Shown: piece by piece, positions 55,233 to 64,000 of the stretch
Layout of the letters: the number at the start of each line of letters is the position of its first letter
Position numbering within the stretch: position 1 is the first letter of the stretch
Assembly (NCBI RefSeq): GCF_900637655.1
Contig: NZ_LR134384.1
Span: forward strand, 1,054,001-1,118,000
Reading direction: 5' to 3'
Origin: Segatella oris
Lineage (GTDB): Bacteria > Bacteroidota > Bacteroidia > Bacteroidales > Bacteroidaceae
Length of the DNA: 64,000 nt
Translations under genes and position numbers: made by a program
The notes under the pieces: generated by a model
What the model saw: only the letters and a program-made list of their open reading frames with translations
Databases searched by the model: none
What the model was told of the DNA's origin: nothing

Positions 55233-56444
55233 ATGTTGCAATTAGATCAGTTTTATAAGGCACGCTACGTGTTGAGCAACGTTTTACGCAAGACGGAGCT
55301 TATACATGCGAAGAAAATCAACCCGGATGTGGACGTTTATCTTAAGCCGGAATGTCTGCAGTTGACGGGTTCTTTCAAGCTTCGGGGGGCTTATTTCAAG
55401 ATTTCCCAACTCTCGGATGAGGAAAAGAAAAAGGGAGTCATTGCCTGTTCTGCAGGAAATCATGCCCAGGGTGTAGCCTTGGGAGCCACTGCAATGGGTG
55501 TGAAGAGCCTCATTTGTCTGCCTGAAGGTGCCCCAATCTCTAAGGTTGAAGCCACCCGAAAGCTTGGTGCTGAGGTGATGCTTGTGCCCGGAGTGTATGA
55601 TGATGCCTATCAGAAAGCATTGCAATTGCGCGATGAAAAGGGTTACACTTTCGTACATCCTTTCGACGATGAAAACGTCATTGCAGGGCAGGGAACGATA
55701 GGACTTGAATTGCTTGAGCAGCTTCCCGACCTCGACGCTGTAGTCGTTCCTGTGGGTGGCGGAGGCCTGATTTCAGGTGTTGCCTATGCCATTAAGAGTC
55801 TTAATCCGCATGTGAAAGTCTACGGAGTACAGGCAGAAGGCGCTCCAAGTATGGTCAACAGCATCCATGACCACAAGATAGAATGTCTGCCAAGTGTATC
55901 GACTATAGCCGATGGCATCGCTGTAAAAGAGCCGGGACAACTGACCTTTGACACCTGTTCCAAATATGTAGATGAGATTGTTACCGTTACGGAAGACGAG
56001 ATTTGTGCAGCCATTTTGAAACTCATCGAGAGTGAGAAAATGGTGGCAGAAGGCGCGGGTGCAACGAGCGTTGCAGCCGTAATGTTCAACAAAGTGCCCG
56101 TGAAAGGCAAGAAAACTGTGTGTGTTGTCAGTGGCGGAAATATTGATGTGACTATCCTGAACCGTGTGATTAACCGCGGACTTGCCAAGAGTGGCCGTCT
56201 CTGTACACTTGACTTTGAGCTTGATGACCAGCCTGGAAAGCTTGTCGAAGTATGCTCTGTGATTGCCCAGAAGGGGGCCAATGTGACGGGAGTGCACCAT
56301 GATCGCTCTGCAAATCGCAAGAAAGTGAACGCTTGCATGCTGCGTGTGACCATGGAAACCAAGAACCAAGAGCACATTGATGAAATCCTTCAAGCCCTTA
56401 AGGACAAGGATATAACCATATTGTATAACCCAAACTTAAAATAA
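55233..56444 (+). CDS. ilvA: Threonine ammonia-lyase (threonine dehydratase)
   Basis: A 403-residue PLP enzyme that turns threonine into 2-oxobutanoate and ammonia, the first step to isoleucine. The PLP Lys is Lys49 in LTGSFKLRGA, the phosphate-binding loop is VPVGGGGLISG and ACSAGNHAQG is conserved. Residues about 330-403 are an ACT-type regulatory domain (LVEVCSVIAQKGANVTGVHH), the short CTD form with one ACT. It is followed after 5 bp by ridA, which removes the reactive enamine made by this enzyme, so the pair is functionally coherent. Confidence 0.95.
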   Translation: MLQLDQFYKARYVLSNVLRKTELIHAKKINPDVDVYLKPECLQLTGSFKLRGAYFKISQLSDEEKKKGVIACSAGNHAQGVALGATAMGVKSLICLPEGAPISKVEATRKLGAEVMLVPGVYDDAYQKALQLRDEKGYTFVHPFDDENVIAGQGTIGLELLEQLPDLDAVVVPVGGGGLISGVAYAIKSLNPHVKVYGVQAEGAPSMVNSIHDHKIECLPSVSTIADGIAVKEPGQLTFDTCSKYVDEIVTVTEDEICAAILKLIESEKMVAEGAGATSVAAVMFNKVPVKGKKTVCVVSGGNIDVTILNRVINRGLAKSGRLCTLDFELDDQPGKLVEVCSVIAQKGANVTGVHHDRSANRKKVNACMLRVTMETKNQEHIDEILQALKDKDITILYNPNLK

Positions 56445-56449
56445 TTTAT

Positions 56450-56827
56450 ATGAAAGCTATTCACACAAACAACGCTCCTGCCGCTATAGGGCCATATAGC
56501 CAGGCCATCGAAGTCAACGGTTTTGTATTCGCATCCGGACAGATTCCAATCGATCCATCGACTGGTAACTTCGTGGAAGGTGGGGTTAAGGAGCAGACCA
56601 AACAGGCCATTACCAATGCCGGCAATATTCTGAAAGAAGCAGGAACTGACCTTGCTCATGTCGTAAAGACAACGGTCTATTTGGCCGACATGAATGATTT
56701 TGCTGCCATGAACGAGGTTTATGCCACGTTCTTCAGTCTGCCTTTCCCTGCTCGTTCGGCTGTAGCCGTGAAGGATTTACCCAAGGGTGCACTCGTTGAA
56801 GTAGAGGTGTTAGCATGCAAGGGCTAA
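56450..56827 (+). CDS. ridA: RidA family 2-iminobutanoate/2-iminopropanoate deaminase
   Basis: A 125-residue RidA (MKAIHTNNAPAAIGPYSQAI, FVFASGQIPIDPSTGNFV, RSAVAVKDLPKGALVEVEV). The conserved Arg in the PARSAV segment binds the carboxylate of the enamine/imine released by IlvA-type enzymes and speeds its hydrolysis. It forms a trimer in the cytosol. It lies 5 bp after ilvA. Confidence 0.95.
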   Translation: MKAIHTNNAPAAIGPYSQAIEVNGFVFASGQIPIDPSTGNFVEGGVKEQTKQAITNAGNILKEAGTDLAHVVKTTVYLADMNDFAAMNEVYATFFSLPFPARSAVAVKDLPKGALVEVEVLACKG

Positions 56828-56884
56828 AAAGAGAAGAAAGTAAAAAGGTAGAATAACACCACAAAAATAAAAGGGTAAAAGCGC

Positions 56885-56936
56885 AAAAAGACGCTTCTTG
56901 AATTCAAACTCAAGTGTAGTCTTTTTACGTTCTTAC
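56885..56936. terminator. Bidirectional terminator between ridA and asd
   Basis: AAAAAGAC-x-CTT pairs with the GTAGTCTTTTT side around AATTCAAAC, giving a T run on both strands. It serves two convergent genes. Confidence 0.7.
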
Positions 56937-56959
56937 CCTTTTACCGTTTTATTTCTATA

Positions 56960-57967
56960 TTACTTTTTAGCCTTTATCAGGTATTCTGCAATCTGAACAG
57001 CATTCAACGCCGCACCTTTTCTAATCTGGTCGCCCGTCAGCCACAGTGTGTTGCCGTTGTCATCAGCCAAGTCCTTGCGCACGCGCCCTACGTAAACATC
57101 GTCTTTTCCCGCACTCTCAAGGGGCATGGGATATACATAATGCTGCGGATCATCTACCAAAGTGACGCCCGGAGCAGCTGCCAAAGCCTTGCGGATTTCA
57201 TCGACAGAGAGTGGTTTCTCGGTCTCGAACCACACGCTTTCAGAGTGAGAACGAAGCGAACTCACGCGTACACAGGTGGCACTCGTGCGCACATCGCTGT
57301 GCATAATCTTGCGTGTTTCGTTATACATCTTCATCTCTTCCTTCGTATAGTCATTCGAAGTCATCTTGTCAATCTGTGGAATGACGTTGTAAGCTAACTG
57401 ATGTGGGAACTTATCTACAGTCTTCACACGGCCTTCTTCAATGAGTTCCTTATACTGTTGCTCAAGTTCTTGCATGGCAGCTGCACCTGCTCCGCTCGCA
57501 CTTTGATAGCTTGCAATGTGTATCTTGCGTATATGACTGAGCCGATCTATGGGTTTCAACACCACAACCATCATGATTGTAGTGCAGTTGGGGTTGGCAA
57601 TGATGCGGCGGGGACAGTTCAGTGCGTCTTCAGCATTCACCTCGGGAACCACCAAGGGCACGTCATCGCACATGCGGAATGCACTGGAATTGTCGATCAT
57701 CACAGCGCCGTGCTTCGTTATGGTGCCTGCAAATTCCTCTGAAGTCCCTGCACCTGCCGATGTGAAAGCAATGTCCACATCCTTGAAGTCATCATTATGT
57801 TGCAGCTGTTTCACCTCATATTCTTTCCCCTTGAATGTGTATTTGCGGCCCACACTGCGTGTAGAGCCAAACAGAACCAAGTCGTCCAACGGGAAATTTC
57901 TCTCTGCAAGAATGCGCAGGAGCTCCTGTCCTACGGCCCCACTTGCACCAACAATTGCTACTTTCAT
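56960..57967 (-). CDS. asd: Aspartate-semialdehyde dehydrogenase
   Basis: A 335-residue enzyme that reduces aspartyl phosphate to aspartate semialdehyde for lysine/DAP, threonine and methionine synthesis. It has the NADP start [20 protein letters not shown], the catalytic Cys128 in NPNCTT and the conserved [16 protein letters not shown] segment. Its product also feeds the carboxyspermidine-type enzyme at 31095. Monocistronic on the minus strand. Confidence 0.97.
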   Translation of the reverse strand: MKVAIVGASGAVGQELLRILAERNFPLDDLVLFGSTRSVGRKYTFKGKEYEVKQLQHNDDFKDVDIAFTSAGAGTSEEFAGTITKHGAVMIDNSSAFRMCDDVPLVVPEVNAEDALNCPRRIIANPNCTTIMMVVVLKPIDRLSHIRKIHIASYQSASGAGAAAMQELEQQYKELIEEGRVKTVDKFPHQLAYNVIPQIDKMTSNDYTKEEMKMYNETRKIMHSDVRTSATCVRVSSLRSHSESVWFETEKPLSVDEIRKALAAAPGVTLVDDPQHYVYPMPLESAGKDDVYVGRVRKDLADDNGNTLWLTGDQIRKGAALNAVQIAEYLIKAKK

Positions 57968-58394
57968 AAGCGATATATCATTTAATTCTCTGTTCTATGT
58001 TGCAAAATTACATAATAATTTCGTAACAATGGCTACGATATGATGATTTAATTTGACTTTTTGTGTGAAATTGTAGCTTATGGAATACCCTCTTTTATGA
58101 TTGTATAATCATCGTGAACCGTTTTCTTTTGTCATGTGATACAATTCATAGATCGTTTTGCCCCCAGTCAAATCATTTTGCAACTTGACGCTAATTACAC
58201 GGCAACTTGAGTCACTTTGCGTTGTAAAATGACTTTAGTTGCGAGGTGATTCAATACAAATTGCAACGCCATGTAAATGGAACCTTATTTTATATTATCC
58301 ATAATTGAAGTAATAAACAGACGACTTGGCCTTTCTTTACTTTTCCCTTTAGCCTCCCCGATGTGGCAGATCAAAAGCTATATGAACAAAGAAA
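57968..58394. other. Intergenic region upstream of asd with a partial dispersed repeat
   Basis: No gene is seen. It should contain the asd promoter near 58000-58060. At about 58150-58300 there is a partial, diverged member of the dispersed repeat family with CAACTTGACGCTAATTACAC and CGGCAACTTGAGTCACTTTG. Confidence 0.45.
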
Positions 58395-58434
58395 AGCGTC
58401 TCTGCATCTGGCTTTTACCATTTGCAGAGACGCT
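58395..58434 (-). terminator. Terminator of pnp
   Basis: AGCGTCTCTGCA and TGCAGAGACGCT pair perfectly over 12 bp around a 16-base loop; on the minus strand the stem is followed by TTTTCTTTG. It lies 39 bp after the pnp stop. Confidence 0.85.
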
Positions 58435-58472
58435 CTGTATATTTAATAATGTATGAAATAACCCGTCAGGAT

Positions 58473-60746
58473 TTATTCAGTAACATTATTGTTTTCATCA
58501 TTATCATGGTGCTCGAAGCGGCGGCCACGGTGATTTTCACGGCTTTCTCCATCACGACGAGGGCGGCGTTCACCACGATCAGGACGTGGACGACGCTCGC
58601 GCTCAACATAACCTTCGGGCTTTTCGAGCAGCACACGGCGTGAGAGTTTATACTTACCAGTCTTCGGATCAATCTCCATGAGCTTCACTTTCACTTTATC
58701 TCCTTCCTTGATACCAGCCTCCTCAACGGTTTCAAGACGCTTCCAGTCGATTTCAGAGATGTGAAGCAGTCCGTCTCTTCCAGGCAGAATTTCCACGAAA
58801 CAGCCATAAGGCATGATGCTGCGAACAACACCTTCATAAACTTCGCCTACCTCTGGAACAGCTACAATGGCTTTAATCTTGCCCATGGCAGCTTTGATGC
58901 TGTCTTTATTTGGTGCTGAAACAGTAACATGTCCCTTACCATCGGTCTCATCAATTGTAATCGTTGCACCTGTATCTTCCTGCATCTGCTGAATAATCTT
59001 ACCACCAGGGCCAATGATTGCACCGATGAATTCCTTTGGAATATCAAAAGCTTCAATACGTGGAACCTGTGGTTTGAGTTCGGCACGAGGCTCGGATATC
59101 GTCTCAAGCATGCAGTTGAGAATATGCTCACGGCCTGCCTTTGCCTGCATCAATGCCTGCTCAAGGATTTCGAATGAAAGGCCGTCGCACTTGATATCCA
59201 TTTGAGTTGCGGTCAAACCATCGCGTGTACCAGTGGTCTTGAAGTCCATATCGCCCAAGTGATCCTCATCTCCGAGGATATCGCTAAGGATAGCATACTT
59301 GTCTTCTCCTGGGTTCTTGATGAGTCCCATAGCGATACCGCTGACGGGTTTCTTCATTGGAACACCTGCGTCCATCAAGGCCAATGTGCCGGCACATACT
59401 GTTGCCATTGATGAAGAACCATTCGATTCGAGGATTTGGCTGACTAAACGTACAGTGTAAGGATAGTCTTCCGGGATCTGCCCTTTAAGGCCTCGCCATG
59501 CCAAATGACCGTGACCAATCTCACGACGGCCTACACCACGCTGTGCTTTTGCTTCTCCTGTAGAGAATGGAGGGAAGTTATAATGGAGCAAGAAACGCAT
59601 GTAACTCTTCTCCAAAACGTCGTCGACCATCTTCTCATCAAGCTTTGTACCGAGTGTACAAGTAGAGAGTGACATCGTCTCACCACGTTGGAATATAGCG
59701 CTTCCATGAGGCATTGGCAATGGTGAAACCTCACACCAGATAGGACGGATGTCGGTAGTTTTACGGCCATCAAGACGCTGACCTTCATCAAGAATGCAAC
59801 GACGCATGGCATCACGCATTACATCTTCGTAGTAACGAGTGGCTTCTGCGTGCTTTTCCTCAAGGTCCTCTTCTGACAGTTCGCTGTGAGCAGCATCGTA
59901 TTTCTCAAGGAAATCCGCCAAAATCTTATCGAAAGCATCGTGGCGTGCGTGCTTTTCGAGTGCCTGCTTGTTGATATCATAAACGGGCTTATAAAGCTCG
60001 TTCTTGATTTGTTCACGCAGATCTTCGTCGTTGATTTCGTGATCATATTCACGTTTTACATCGGTACCGAGTTCTTTGGAGAGTTCTTCCTGTAACTCAC
60101 ACATAGGCTTGATAGCCTCGGCTGCAGCTTTCAAGGCTCCGACAAGGTCTTGTTCAGAGACTTCTTTCATCTCGCCTTCGACCATCATAATATTGTCTTT
60201 AGTGGCAGCAACCATTAAGTCCATATCGGCATCTGCCATCTGCTGGAATGTCGGATCAATGACATACTCTCCATTGATGCGTGCAACGCGAACCTCAGAA
60301 ATAGCATATTCGAATGGAATATCTGAACAAGCCATGGCTGCAGAGGCTGCAAAACCGGCCAAAGCATCAGGCTGGTCAACGCCATCGGCTGAAAGAAGCA
60401 TCACTTGTACATACACTTCAGCGTGATAATTGGAAGGGAAGAGTGGACGAAGAGCACGGTCCACGAGGCGAGAAGTCAGGATCTCATTGTCGCTCGCCTT
60501 ACCTTCACGCTTGGTGAAACCGCCTGGAAAACGACCTGCAGCACTGTACTGCTCGCGGTAATCAACCTGCAAAGGCATGAAATCTGTACCCGGAACTGCA
60601 TCCTTTGCTGCACAAACAGTTGCCAAGAGTACTGTGTTGCCCATGCGAAGAACCGCAGCACCATCAGCTTGTTTTGCAACCTTTCCGGTCTCAATTGTGA
60701 TGGTTCTCCCATCAGGCAATTGAACTGTTTTTGTAATAACGTTCAT
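58473..60746 (-). CDS. pnp: Polyribonucleotide nucleotidyltransferase
   Basis: A 757-residue PNPase that degrades RNA 3' to 5' with phosphate. The order is RNase PH domain 1 (about 1-230, with [20 protein letters not shown]), an alpha linker, RNase PH domain 2 (about 310-545), KH (about 565-625, [17 protein letters not shown]), S1 (about 635-705, [17 protein letters not shown]) and a basic, Arg/Gly-rich tail with His/Asn at the end. This C-terminal tail may help bind RNA. Length is usual for Bacteroidetes. Confidence 0.97.
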   Translation of the reverse strand: MNVITKTVQLPDGRTITIETGKVAKQADGAAVLRMGNTVLLATVCAAKDAVPGTDFMPLQVDYREQYSAAGRFPGGFTKREGKASDNEILTSRLVDRALRPLFPSNYHAEVYVQVMLLSADGVDQPDALAGFAASAAMACSDIPFEYAISEVRVARINGEYVIDPTFQQMADADMDLMVAATKDNIMMVEGEMKEVSEQDLVGALKAAAEAIKPMCELQEELSKELGTDVKREYDHEINDEDLREQIKNELYKPVYDINKQALEKHARHDAFDKILADFLEKYDAAHSELSEEDLEEKHAEATRYYEDVMRDAMRRCILDEGQRLDGRKTTDIRPIWCEVSPLPMPHGSAIFQRGETMSLSTCTLGTKLDEKMVDDVLEKSYMRFLLHYNFPPFSTGEAKAQRGVGRREIGHGHLAWRGLKGQIPEDYPYTVRLVSQILESNGSSSMATVCAGTLALMDAGVPMKKPVSGIAMGLIKNPGEDKYAILSDILGDEDHLGDMDFKTTGTRDGLTATQMDIKCDGLSFEILEQALMQAKAGREHILNCMLETISEPRAELKPQVPRIEAFDIPKEFIGAIIGPGGKIIQQMQEDTGATITIDETDGKGHVTVSAPNKDSIKAAMGKIKAIVAVPEVGEVYEGVVRSIMPYGCFVEILPGRDGLLHISEIDWKRLETVEEAGIKEGDKVKVKLMEIDPKTGKYKLSRRVLLEKPEGYVERERRPRPDRGERRPRRDGESRENHRGRRFEHHDNDENNNVTE

Positions 60747-61250
60747 CTAAAATTTAATAACTTATTGTTTTGTCAAACATCTAAAATCTCCGCAAAGTTA
60801 CCTATTATATGTGAAACGAAAGAATACAGCTTGAAGTTTTTCAGCATTTTTAAATATAAAAGAGGACAGTGGCAAACACTTACGAGTCTTGCTGCTGTCC
60901 TAAACCAAGCTAATCTGAAAATTTTGTCTCTCTAATCTTTTTGTAACCTGAAATCTATTTACCCTCTAAAAAGCTTTACCTATTGAGAAAAAGTATAACT
61001 CTCTTCATTTTTCTGTTTGCAAAACTATAGCTTTTTATTGTATCGTTCAAGAGGAATTTTCCTATTTCTAAAGGGGGATTTCCCTATCAATGTTATGAAG
61101 TCTATGTGGTATATGAAGCTTGTTATAGGCTTATATCGCTGATGACCAATGATATATAGCAAATCCTTATTGCATTGTTTGTAGGGAGGAAATTCCCGAA
61201 TGGAATGATTTTTCTTCGTGTTTTCTATACAATAAAAGCATGAAAATGTG
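60747..61250. other. Divergent gap between pnp and crcB
   Basis: About 500 bp without a supported gene. The right end carries the crcB promoter; pnp's promoter should lie near 60760-60830 on the minus strand. The middle is AT-rich, with GAGGAATTTTCC and GGGGGATTTCCC near 61060. I see no fluoride-riboswitch-like fold and nothing else of note. Confidence 0.4.
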
Positions 61251-61258
61251 TATTTTTG
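61251..61258 (+). promoter_or_regulatory. -7 box that fixes the crcB start
   Basis: TATTTTTG lies after the first ATG of the frame (61240) and 8 bp before the ATG at 61267, so the latter must be the start and the mRNA is nearly leaderless. Confidence 0.5.
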
Positions 61259-61266
61259 CCGAAGAT

Positions 61267-61644
61267 ATGTTGCAATCGATTTTCTATATTGCCATTGGAG
61301 GTGCCTTGGGATCAGTCTCTCGATGGCTTCTTCCAAAGCTTTTGCAGGGCACTTTCCTTGCCGTTTTCCCGATGGGTACAATGACTGTAAACCTCTTGGG
61401 CTGTTTACTTATAGGATTTTTCTATGGCATTGCCGACCGAGGTACAGGCATGTCAGAGAGTTGGAAACTCTTTCTGACAGTGGGATTTTGTGGCGGTTTC
61501 ACTACCTTTTCTACGTTTTGCAACGAAACTTTGACCCTTCTTCGCACCCAACAGCTATGGCAAGCCGCCGCATATTCAGGCGGAAGTGTCGTCCTTGGTA
61601 TTGTAGCCGTGTATATAGGAATGTTACTTGCCCGCATGATATAA
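61267..61644 (+). CDS. crcB: Fluoride channel CrcB/Fluc
   Basis: A 125-residue small membrane protein with four helices that exports fluoride as a dual-topology dimer. Conserved marks are GGALGSVSRW, GTMTVNLLGC (the Asn that lines the pore) and GFCGGFTTFSTF (the phenylalanine box and Na+ site). The start at 61267 (MLQSIFYIAI) is set by the -7 box at 61251. Length is normal. It stands alone. Confidence 0.93.
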   Translation: MLQSIFYIAIGGALGSVSRWLLPKLLQGTFLAVFPMGTMTVNLLGCLLIGFFYGIADRGTGMSESWKLFLTVGFCGGFTTFSTFCNETLTLLRTQQLWQAAAYSGGSVVLGIVAVYIGMLLARMI

Positions 61645-61705
61645 AAAAACTTCACGGTTTATTACCTTTTTATCTGTTTACTGTTTTACTTTTCTAAATT
61701 TTATG

Positions 61706-61713
61706 TACTTTTG
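61706..61713 (+). promoter_or_regulatory. -7 box of the thioredoxin-fold lipoprotein gene
   Basis: TACTTTTG gives an RNA start near 61720 and favours the ATG at 61741 over the upstream start at 61711. Confidence 0.45.
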
Positions 61714-61740
61714 CAATCAGAACTTGAAAAAACAAGAATA

Positions 61741-62913
61741 ATGAAGATAAAAAGCCTTTTTTCTGTCGCAACTATCATGCTTACAGCATTGAGTCTGGCT
61801 TCTTGTAACAACAGGAAGTTCCATGTTGACGGTGAGATTACCAATGCCAAAGATTCCACGCTCTATTTTGAAAACATGAGTCTCAACGGTCCTGTAGTCG
61901 TAGATTCTGTGAAATTAGGCGAGGACGGAAGCTTTTCTTTCAGCGAAAAGGCCCCCGAAGTGCCCGATTTCTACCGTCTGCGTATTGACGGACAGATTAT
62001 CAACGTGAGCATCGACTCCACGGAAACAGTCAATATCAAGGCTGCTTATCCGCGCATGGCATCGAAATATGAGGTTACAGGAAGTGTGAACTGCTGCAAG
62101 ATCAAGACGCTTGCACTCATGCAGCAAGGCCTTCAGAAGCAGATTAATGATATTATCAAGAACCCTACTTTGGGTGTAGAAGCTGTAGAAGCCAATATTG
62201 CTTCAGCCCTCGAAACCTACAAGAATAAGGTGAAACTTAACTACATCTTCAAGGAGCCAATGAAGGCTTATGCCTACTTTGCACTATTCCAAACCGTTAT
62301 TATCGGCAATCAACAAACATTGATTTTCAACCCACGAAATAATCGGGAAGACAACAAAGTATATGCTGCTGTGGCAACAAGTTGGGACACTTATTACCCA
62401 AAAGCAGAGCGTGGACTCAATCTTCACAACATTGCCCTACAGGGTATGAAGGATGCGCGCATCCTTCAGGCAGAGCAGCAGCAGGCCCAGATTGACGCCA
62501 GCAAAGTGAAAGTGAGCGGCATCATCGACATTGCTTTGCGCGACAACAAGGGCAACTTGCGTCGCTTGTCTGACCTTACCGGTAAGGTAGTCATGCTCGA
62601 CTTCCATGTCTTTGCCGGTGAAAACAGCACCAAGCGCATCATGATGTTGCGCGACCTCTATAACAAATATCACGCTCAAGGCTTTGAAATCTATCAGGTT
62701 TCCATTGATCCCGACGAGCATTTCTGGAAGACCCAAACGGCTGCCCTGCCCTGGATCAGCGTGCATGATGACGCCGGAACCGACTCACAGGTGCTTTCCC
62801 AGTATAACGTTCAGCGCATTCCTACCTTCTTTCTTATAGGCAAAGACAACAGTGTGAAGATGCGCGATGTACAGGTGAAGGATATTGATGCAGCAATCAA
62901 GAGCCTGCTTTAA
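61741..62913 (+). CDS. DUF4369 - thioredoxin-fold lipoprotein without catalytic cysteines
   Basis: A 390-residue lipoprotein: lipobox LSLASC, a DUF4369 beta domain (about 24-110, FHVDGEITNAKDSTLYFENM), a helical middle (about 120-250) and a C-terminal thioredoxin/AhpC-TSA-like domain (about 255-390: LRRLSDLTGKVVMLDFHVFA, YNVQRIPTFFLIG). In place of the CxxC that follows the FWAxW position it reads GENSTKR, so it cannot act as a disulfide oxidoreductase. The cis-Pro loop (RIPTFF) is kept. Similar TlpA-like proteins abound in gut Bacteroidetes; this one may be a binding or structural derivative. Confidence 0.85.
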   Translation: MKIKSLFSVATIMLTALSLASCNNRKFHVDGEITNAKDSTLYFENMSLNGPVVVDSVKLGEDGSFSFSEKAPEVPDFYRLRIDGQIINVSIDSTETVNIKAAYPRMASKYEVTGSVNCCKIKTLALMQQGLQKQINDIIKNPTLGVEAVEANIASALETYKNKVKLNYIFKEPMKAYAYFALFQTVIIGNQQTLIFNPRNNREDNKVYAAVATSWDTYYPKAERGLNLHNIALQGMKDARILQAEQQQAQIDASKVKVSGIIDIALRDNKGNLRRLSDLTGKVVMLDFHVFAGENSTKRIMMLRDLYNKYHAQGFEIYQVSIDPDEHFWKTQTAALPWISVHDDAGTDSQVLSQYNVQRIPTFFLIGKDNSVKMRDVQVKDIDAAIKSLL

Positions 62914-63788
62914 CCCTCCGACCATTTATTATCGCGTAAAAGAAACAGCTGCAAATGGACGCAGTCCATTTGCAGCTGCCATAAAAGTTTGCACTTGATA
63001 AAGGGTGATTCAATACAGATGATACAGCTCCTTGCCAGCGATTGAAAATTATGGGCAAATTACATGCGTTGCAACTTGCGTCAGATTACGCCGTAAAATG
63101 AATGAGATTACACCGTAACATGACGCAAGTTACATGGTTTCTTGATATGGCTTACTTTCGTTTTCTATTTAGATTTGTTACATTGCATAAAGTCTTTGAT
63201 ACAACATTCCACAAGGCCTCATCATAAAAGCTTTGTCTTTGTCAGCAGTGTTTAATCAAGAAATGTGAAGTATGTCATGAAAAGGGAAACAATATTATTG
63301 GTAGTCTTGGCAGCTTGTAGTATGGTAATTTTTGTGTAGACTGCCACCTTCAAGAATTTCAGTTATGCGGAAAATGATACGTAGTGTCGTGCAGAGTAGT
63401 CGGAAATCACGGCCTATTTCGGCCGAACTTACTGAAGAAGAATCCCAGAAACTATTGATGTTGAAGATTGAAAGTAATGGCCGTTGTTGCAGTTTTTACT
63501 ATGTGCAGAAAGGGGAAAGCTTATATGTCTAAGTTCAAGGTGTTGCTGCTGTCAATCTAAGTACGCTTCAGAGCTGTGGCTTTTTTGGGGAGTTGCATCG
63601 ATCTTTATGCTACCCTAAACAAATTGGTATGTGTGAAATAATCTGCTGTTAGATTTTTACTGATTAGCTGCTTTCCCTGCTTCATCGCCATTGTTTCATT
63701 TCCCCTGCAAAACTAATCATCATAAAATATCAGTGGGAGGAAGCTTGACGGCTCCTCCCACCATGATAAACAATGAAATAGAGAAAGG
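62914..63788. other. Intergenic region with a partial repeat and a possible gene remnant
   Basis: About 63000-63190 holds a partial dispersed-repeat member (internal reiteration of TTACGCCGTAA and ATTACACCGTAA, right side ATATGGCTTACTTTCG and TTTTCTATTTAG). At 63277-63339 a 20-codon frame MKRETILLVVLAACSMVIFV, a lipoprotein-like signal, stops at once; the frames after it (to about 63535) contain SRPISAELTEEESQKLL but no continuous gene. It may be the remains of a small lipoprotein. No other feature is seen. Confidence 0.4.
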
Positions 63789-64000
63789 CTACTTCTCTAC
63801 GTATGTGATTACAAGCATATTGGTGTATGCTTTGCTTCGCTTCACTTCAACCTCTGTAGGTCTGCCTTTGGTATCTGTTTTGTAAATGTAGGTTGCTGTA
63901 GATGGTGTATCATTCTGCCAGTCTATACTTTCCAGTAAATGGGTGGAACGCAGTCCTAAAAGGTCTGCCCAGAGATACTTCCATGTTGATGAAGCTGCCA
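63789..64000 (-). CDS. C-terminal part of an unidentified minus-strand protein, cut by the window end
   Basis: The last 69 codons of a gene that starts beyond 64000. The reading is continuous from the window end (AASSTWKYLWADLLGLRSTH, DWQNDTPSTATYIYKTDTKG, RPTEVEVKRSKAYTNMLVIT) to TAG at 63789. The repetitive TYIYKTDTKGRPTEVEV pattern resembles the end strands of Bacteroidetes surface lipoproteins of the DUF4595 kind, but too little is visible to assign it. Confidence 0.6.
   Translation of the reverse strand, partial: AASSTWKYLWADLLGLRSTHLLESIDWQNDTPSTATYIYKTDTKGRPTEVEVKRSKAYTNMLVITYVEK

Noticed and set aside
61100..61266. Fluoride riboswitch before crcB
   Set aside because: The promoter box at 61251 leaves almost no leader, and no matching fold was seen upstream.

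Overview
The window is a chromosomal segment of a Bacteroidales bacterium, most likely Prevotella in the broad sense. The signs are -7 boxes of the form TAnnTTTG, type IX secretion genes (porU, porV), a BamA-OmpH-OmpH envelope cluster, several Bacteroidetes-specific families (DUF6242, DUF6089, DUF6108, DUF5020, DUF6080) and a carboxyspermidine-type polyamine gene. No rRNA, tRNA, CRISPR array or intact insertion sequence was seen.

Layout. 1-6.5 kb: envelope biogenesis operon on the plus strand (DUF6242 fragment, DUF6089, uppS, bamA, two ompH/skp-like genes). 7.1-8.3 kb: a small HExxH protein and a secreted NlpC/P60 peptidase. 8.4-18.6 kb: the accessory island, an orphan type VI secretion module. 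It holds hcp, vgrG and a DUF4280(PAAR-like)-Hint-nuclease effector with an immunity gene. Downstream lie displaced cassettes: an Imm70 pseudogene, a second copy of the immunity gene, a headless Hint-AHH nuclease, two Imm11-like genes, two damaged TPR genes and a decayed HTH gene on the other strand. 18.9-24.9 kb: GH20 hexosaminidase, OmpA-family porin, and an ECF sigma/anti-sigma operon with DUF6108 and a barrel protein. 25-28.4 kb: rplM-rpsI and rpsB-tsf. 29-34.7 kb: NhaD antiporter, DUF6621-like gene, carboxyspermidine dehydrogenase-like gene, recA and alanine dehydrogenase. 35.3-41.6 kb, minus strand: DUF5020, a small conserved gene, lptD-like, an HD hydrolase and a biotin-enzyme-like carboxyltransferase. 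41.7-50.9 kb: lipoprotein, FAH-family hydrolase, porU, porV, ispF, DUF6080. 52.2-62.9 kb: LolD-type ATPase, CPA2 antiporter, ilvA, ridA, asd, pnp, crcB and a thioredoxin-fold lipoprotein. A partial minus-strand gene closes the window.

The most notable biology is the T6SS island. The junctions show repeated recombination just after the DUF4280 domain: each Hint-toxin-immunity cassette begins at the same effector codon (QETLLF) and ends shortly after its immunity gene. Older cassettes are left downstream in states from intact to decayed.

The gene-free gaps are not empty. Several carry members of an apparently undescribed ~400-bp intergenic repeat family; two carry tandem arrays of 88-bp and ~111-bp units. 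In the 111-bp array one hairpin loop is inverted relative to the other copies. All family and domain calls rest on recognition by eye; no search or alignment was run.
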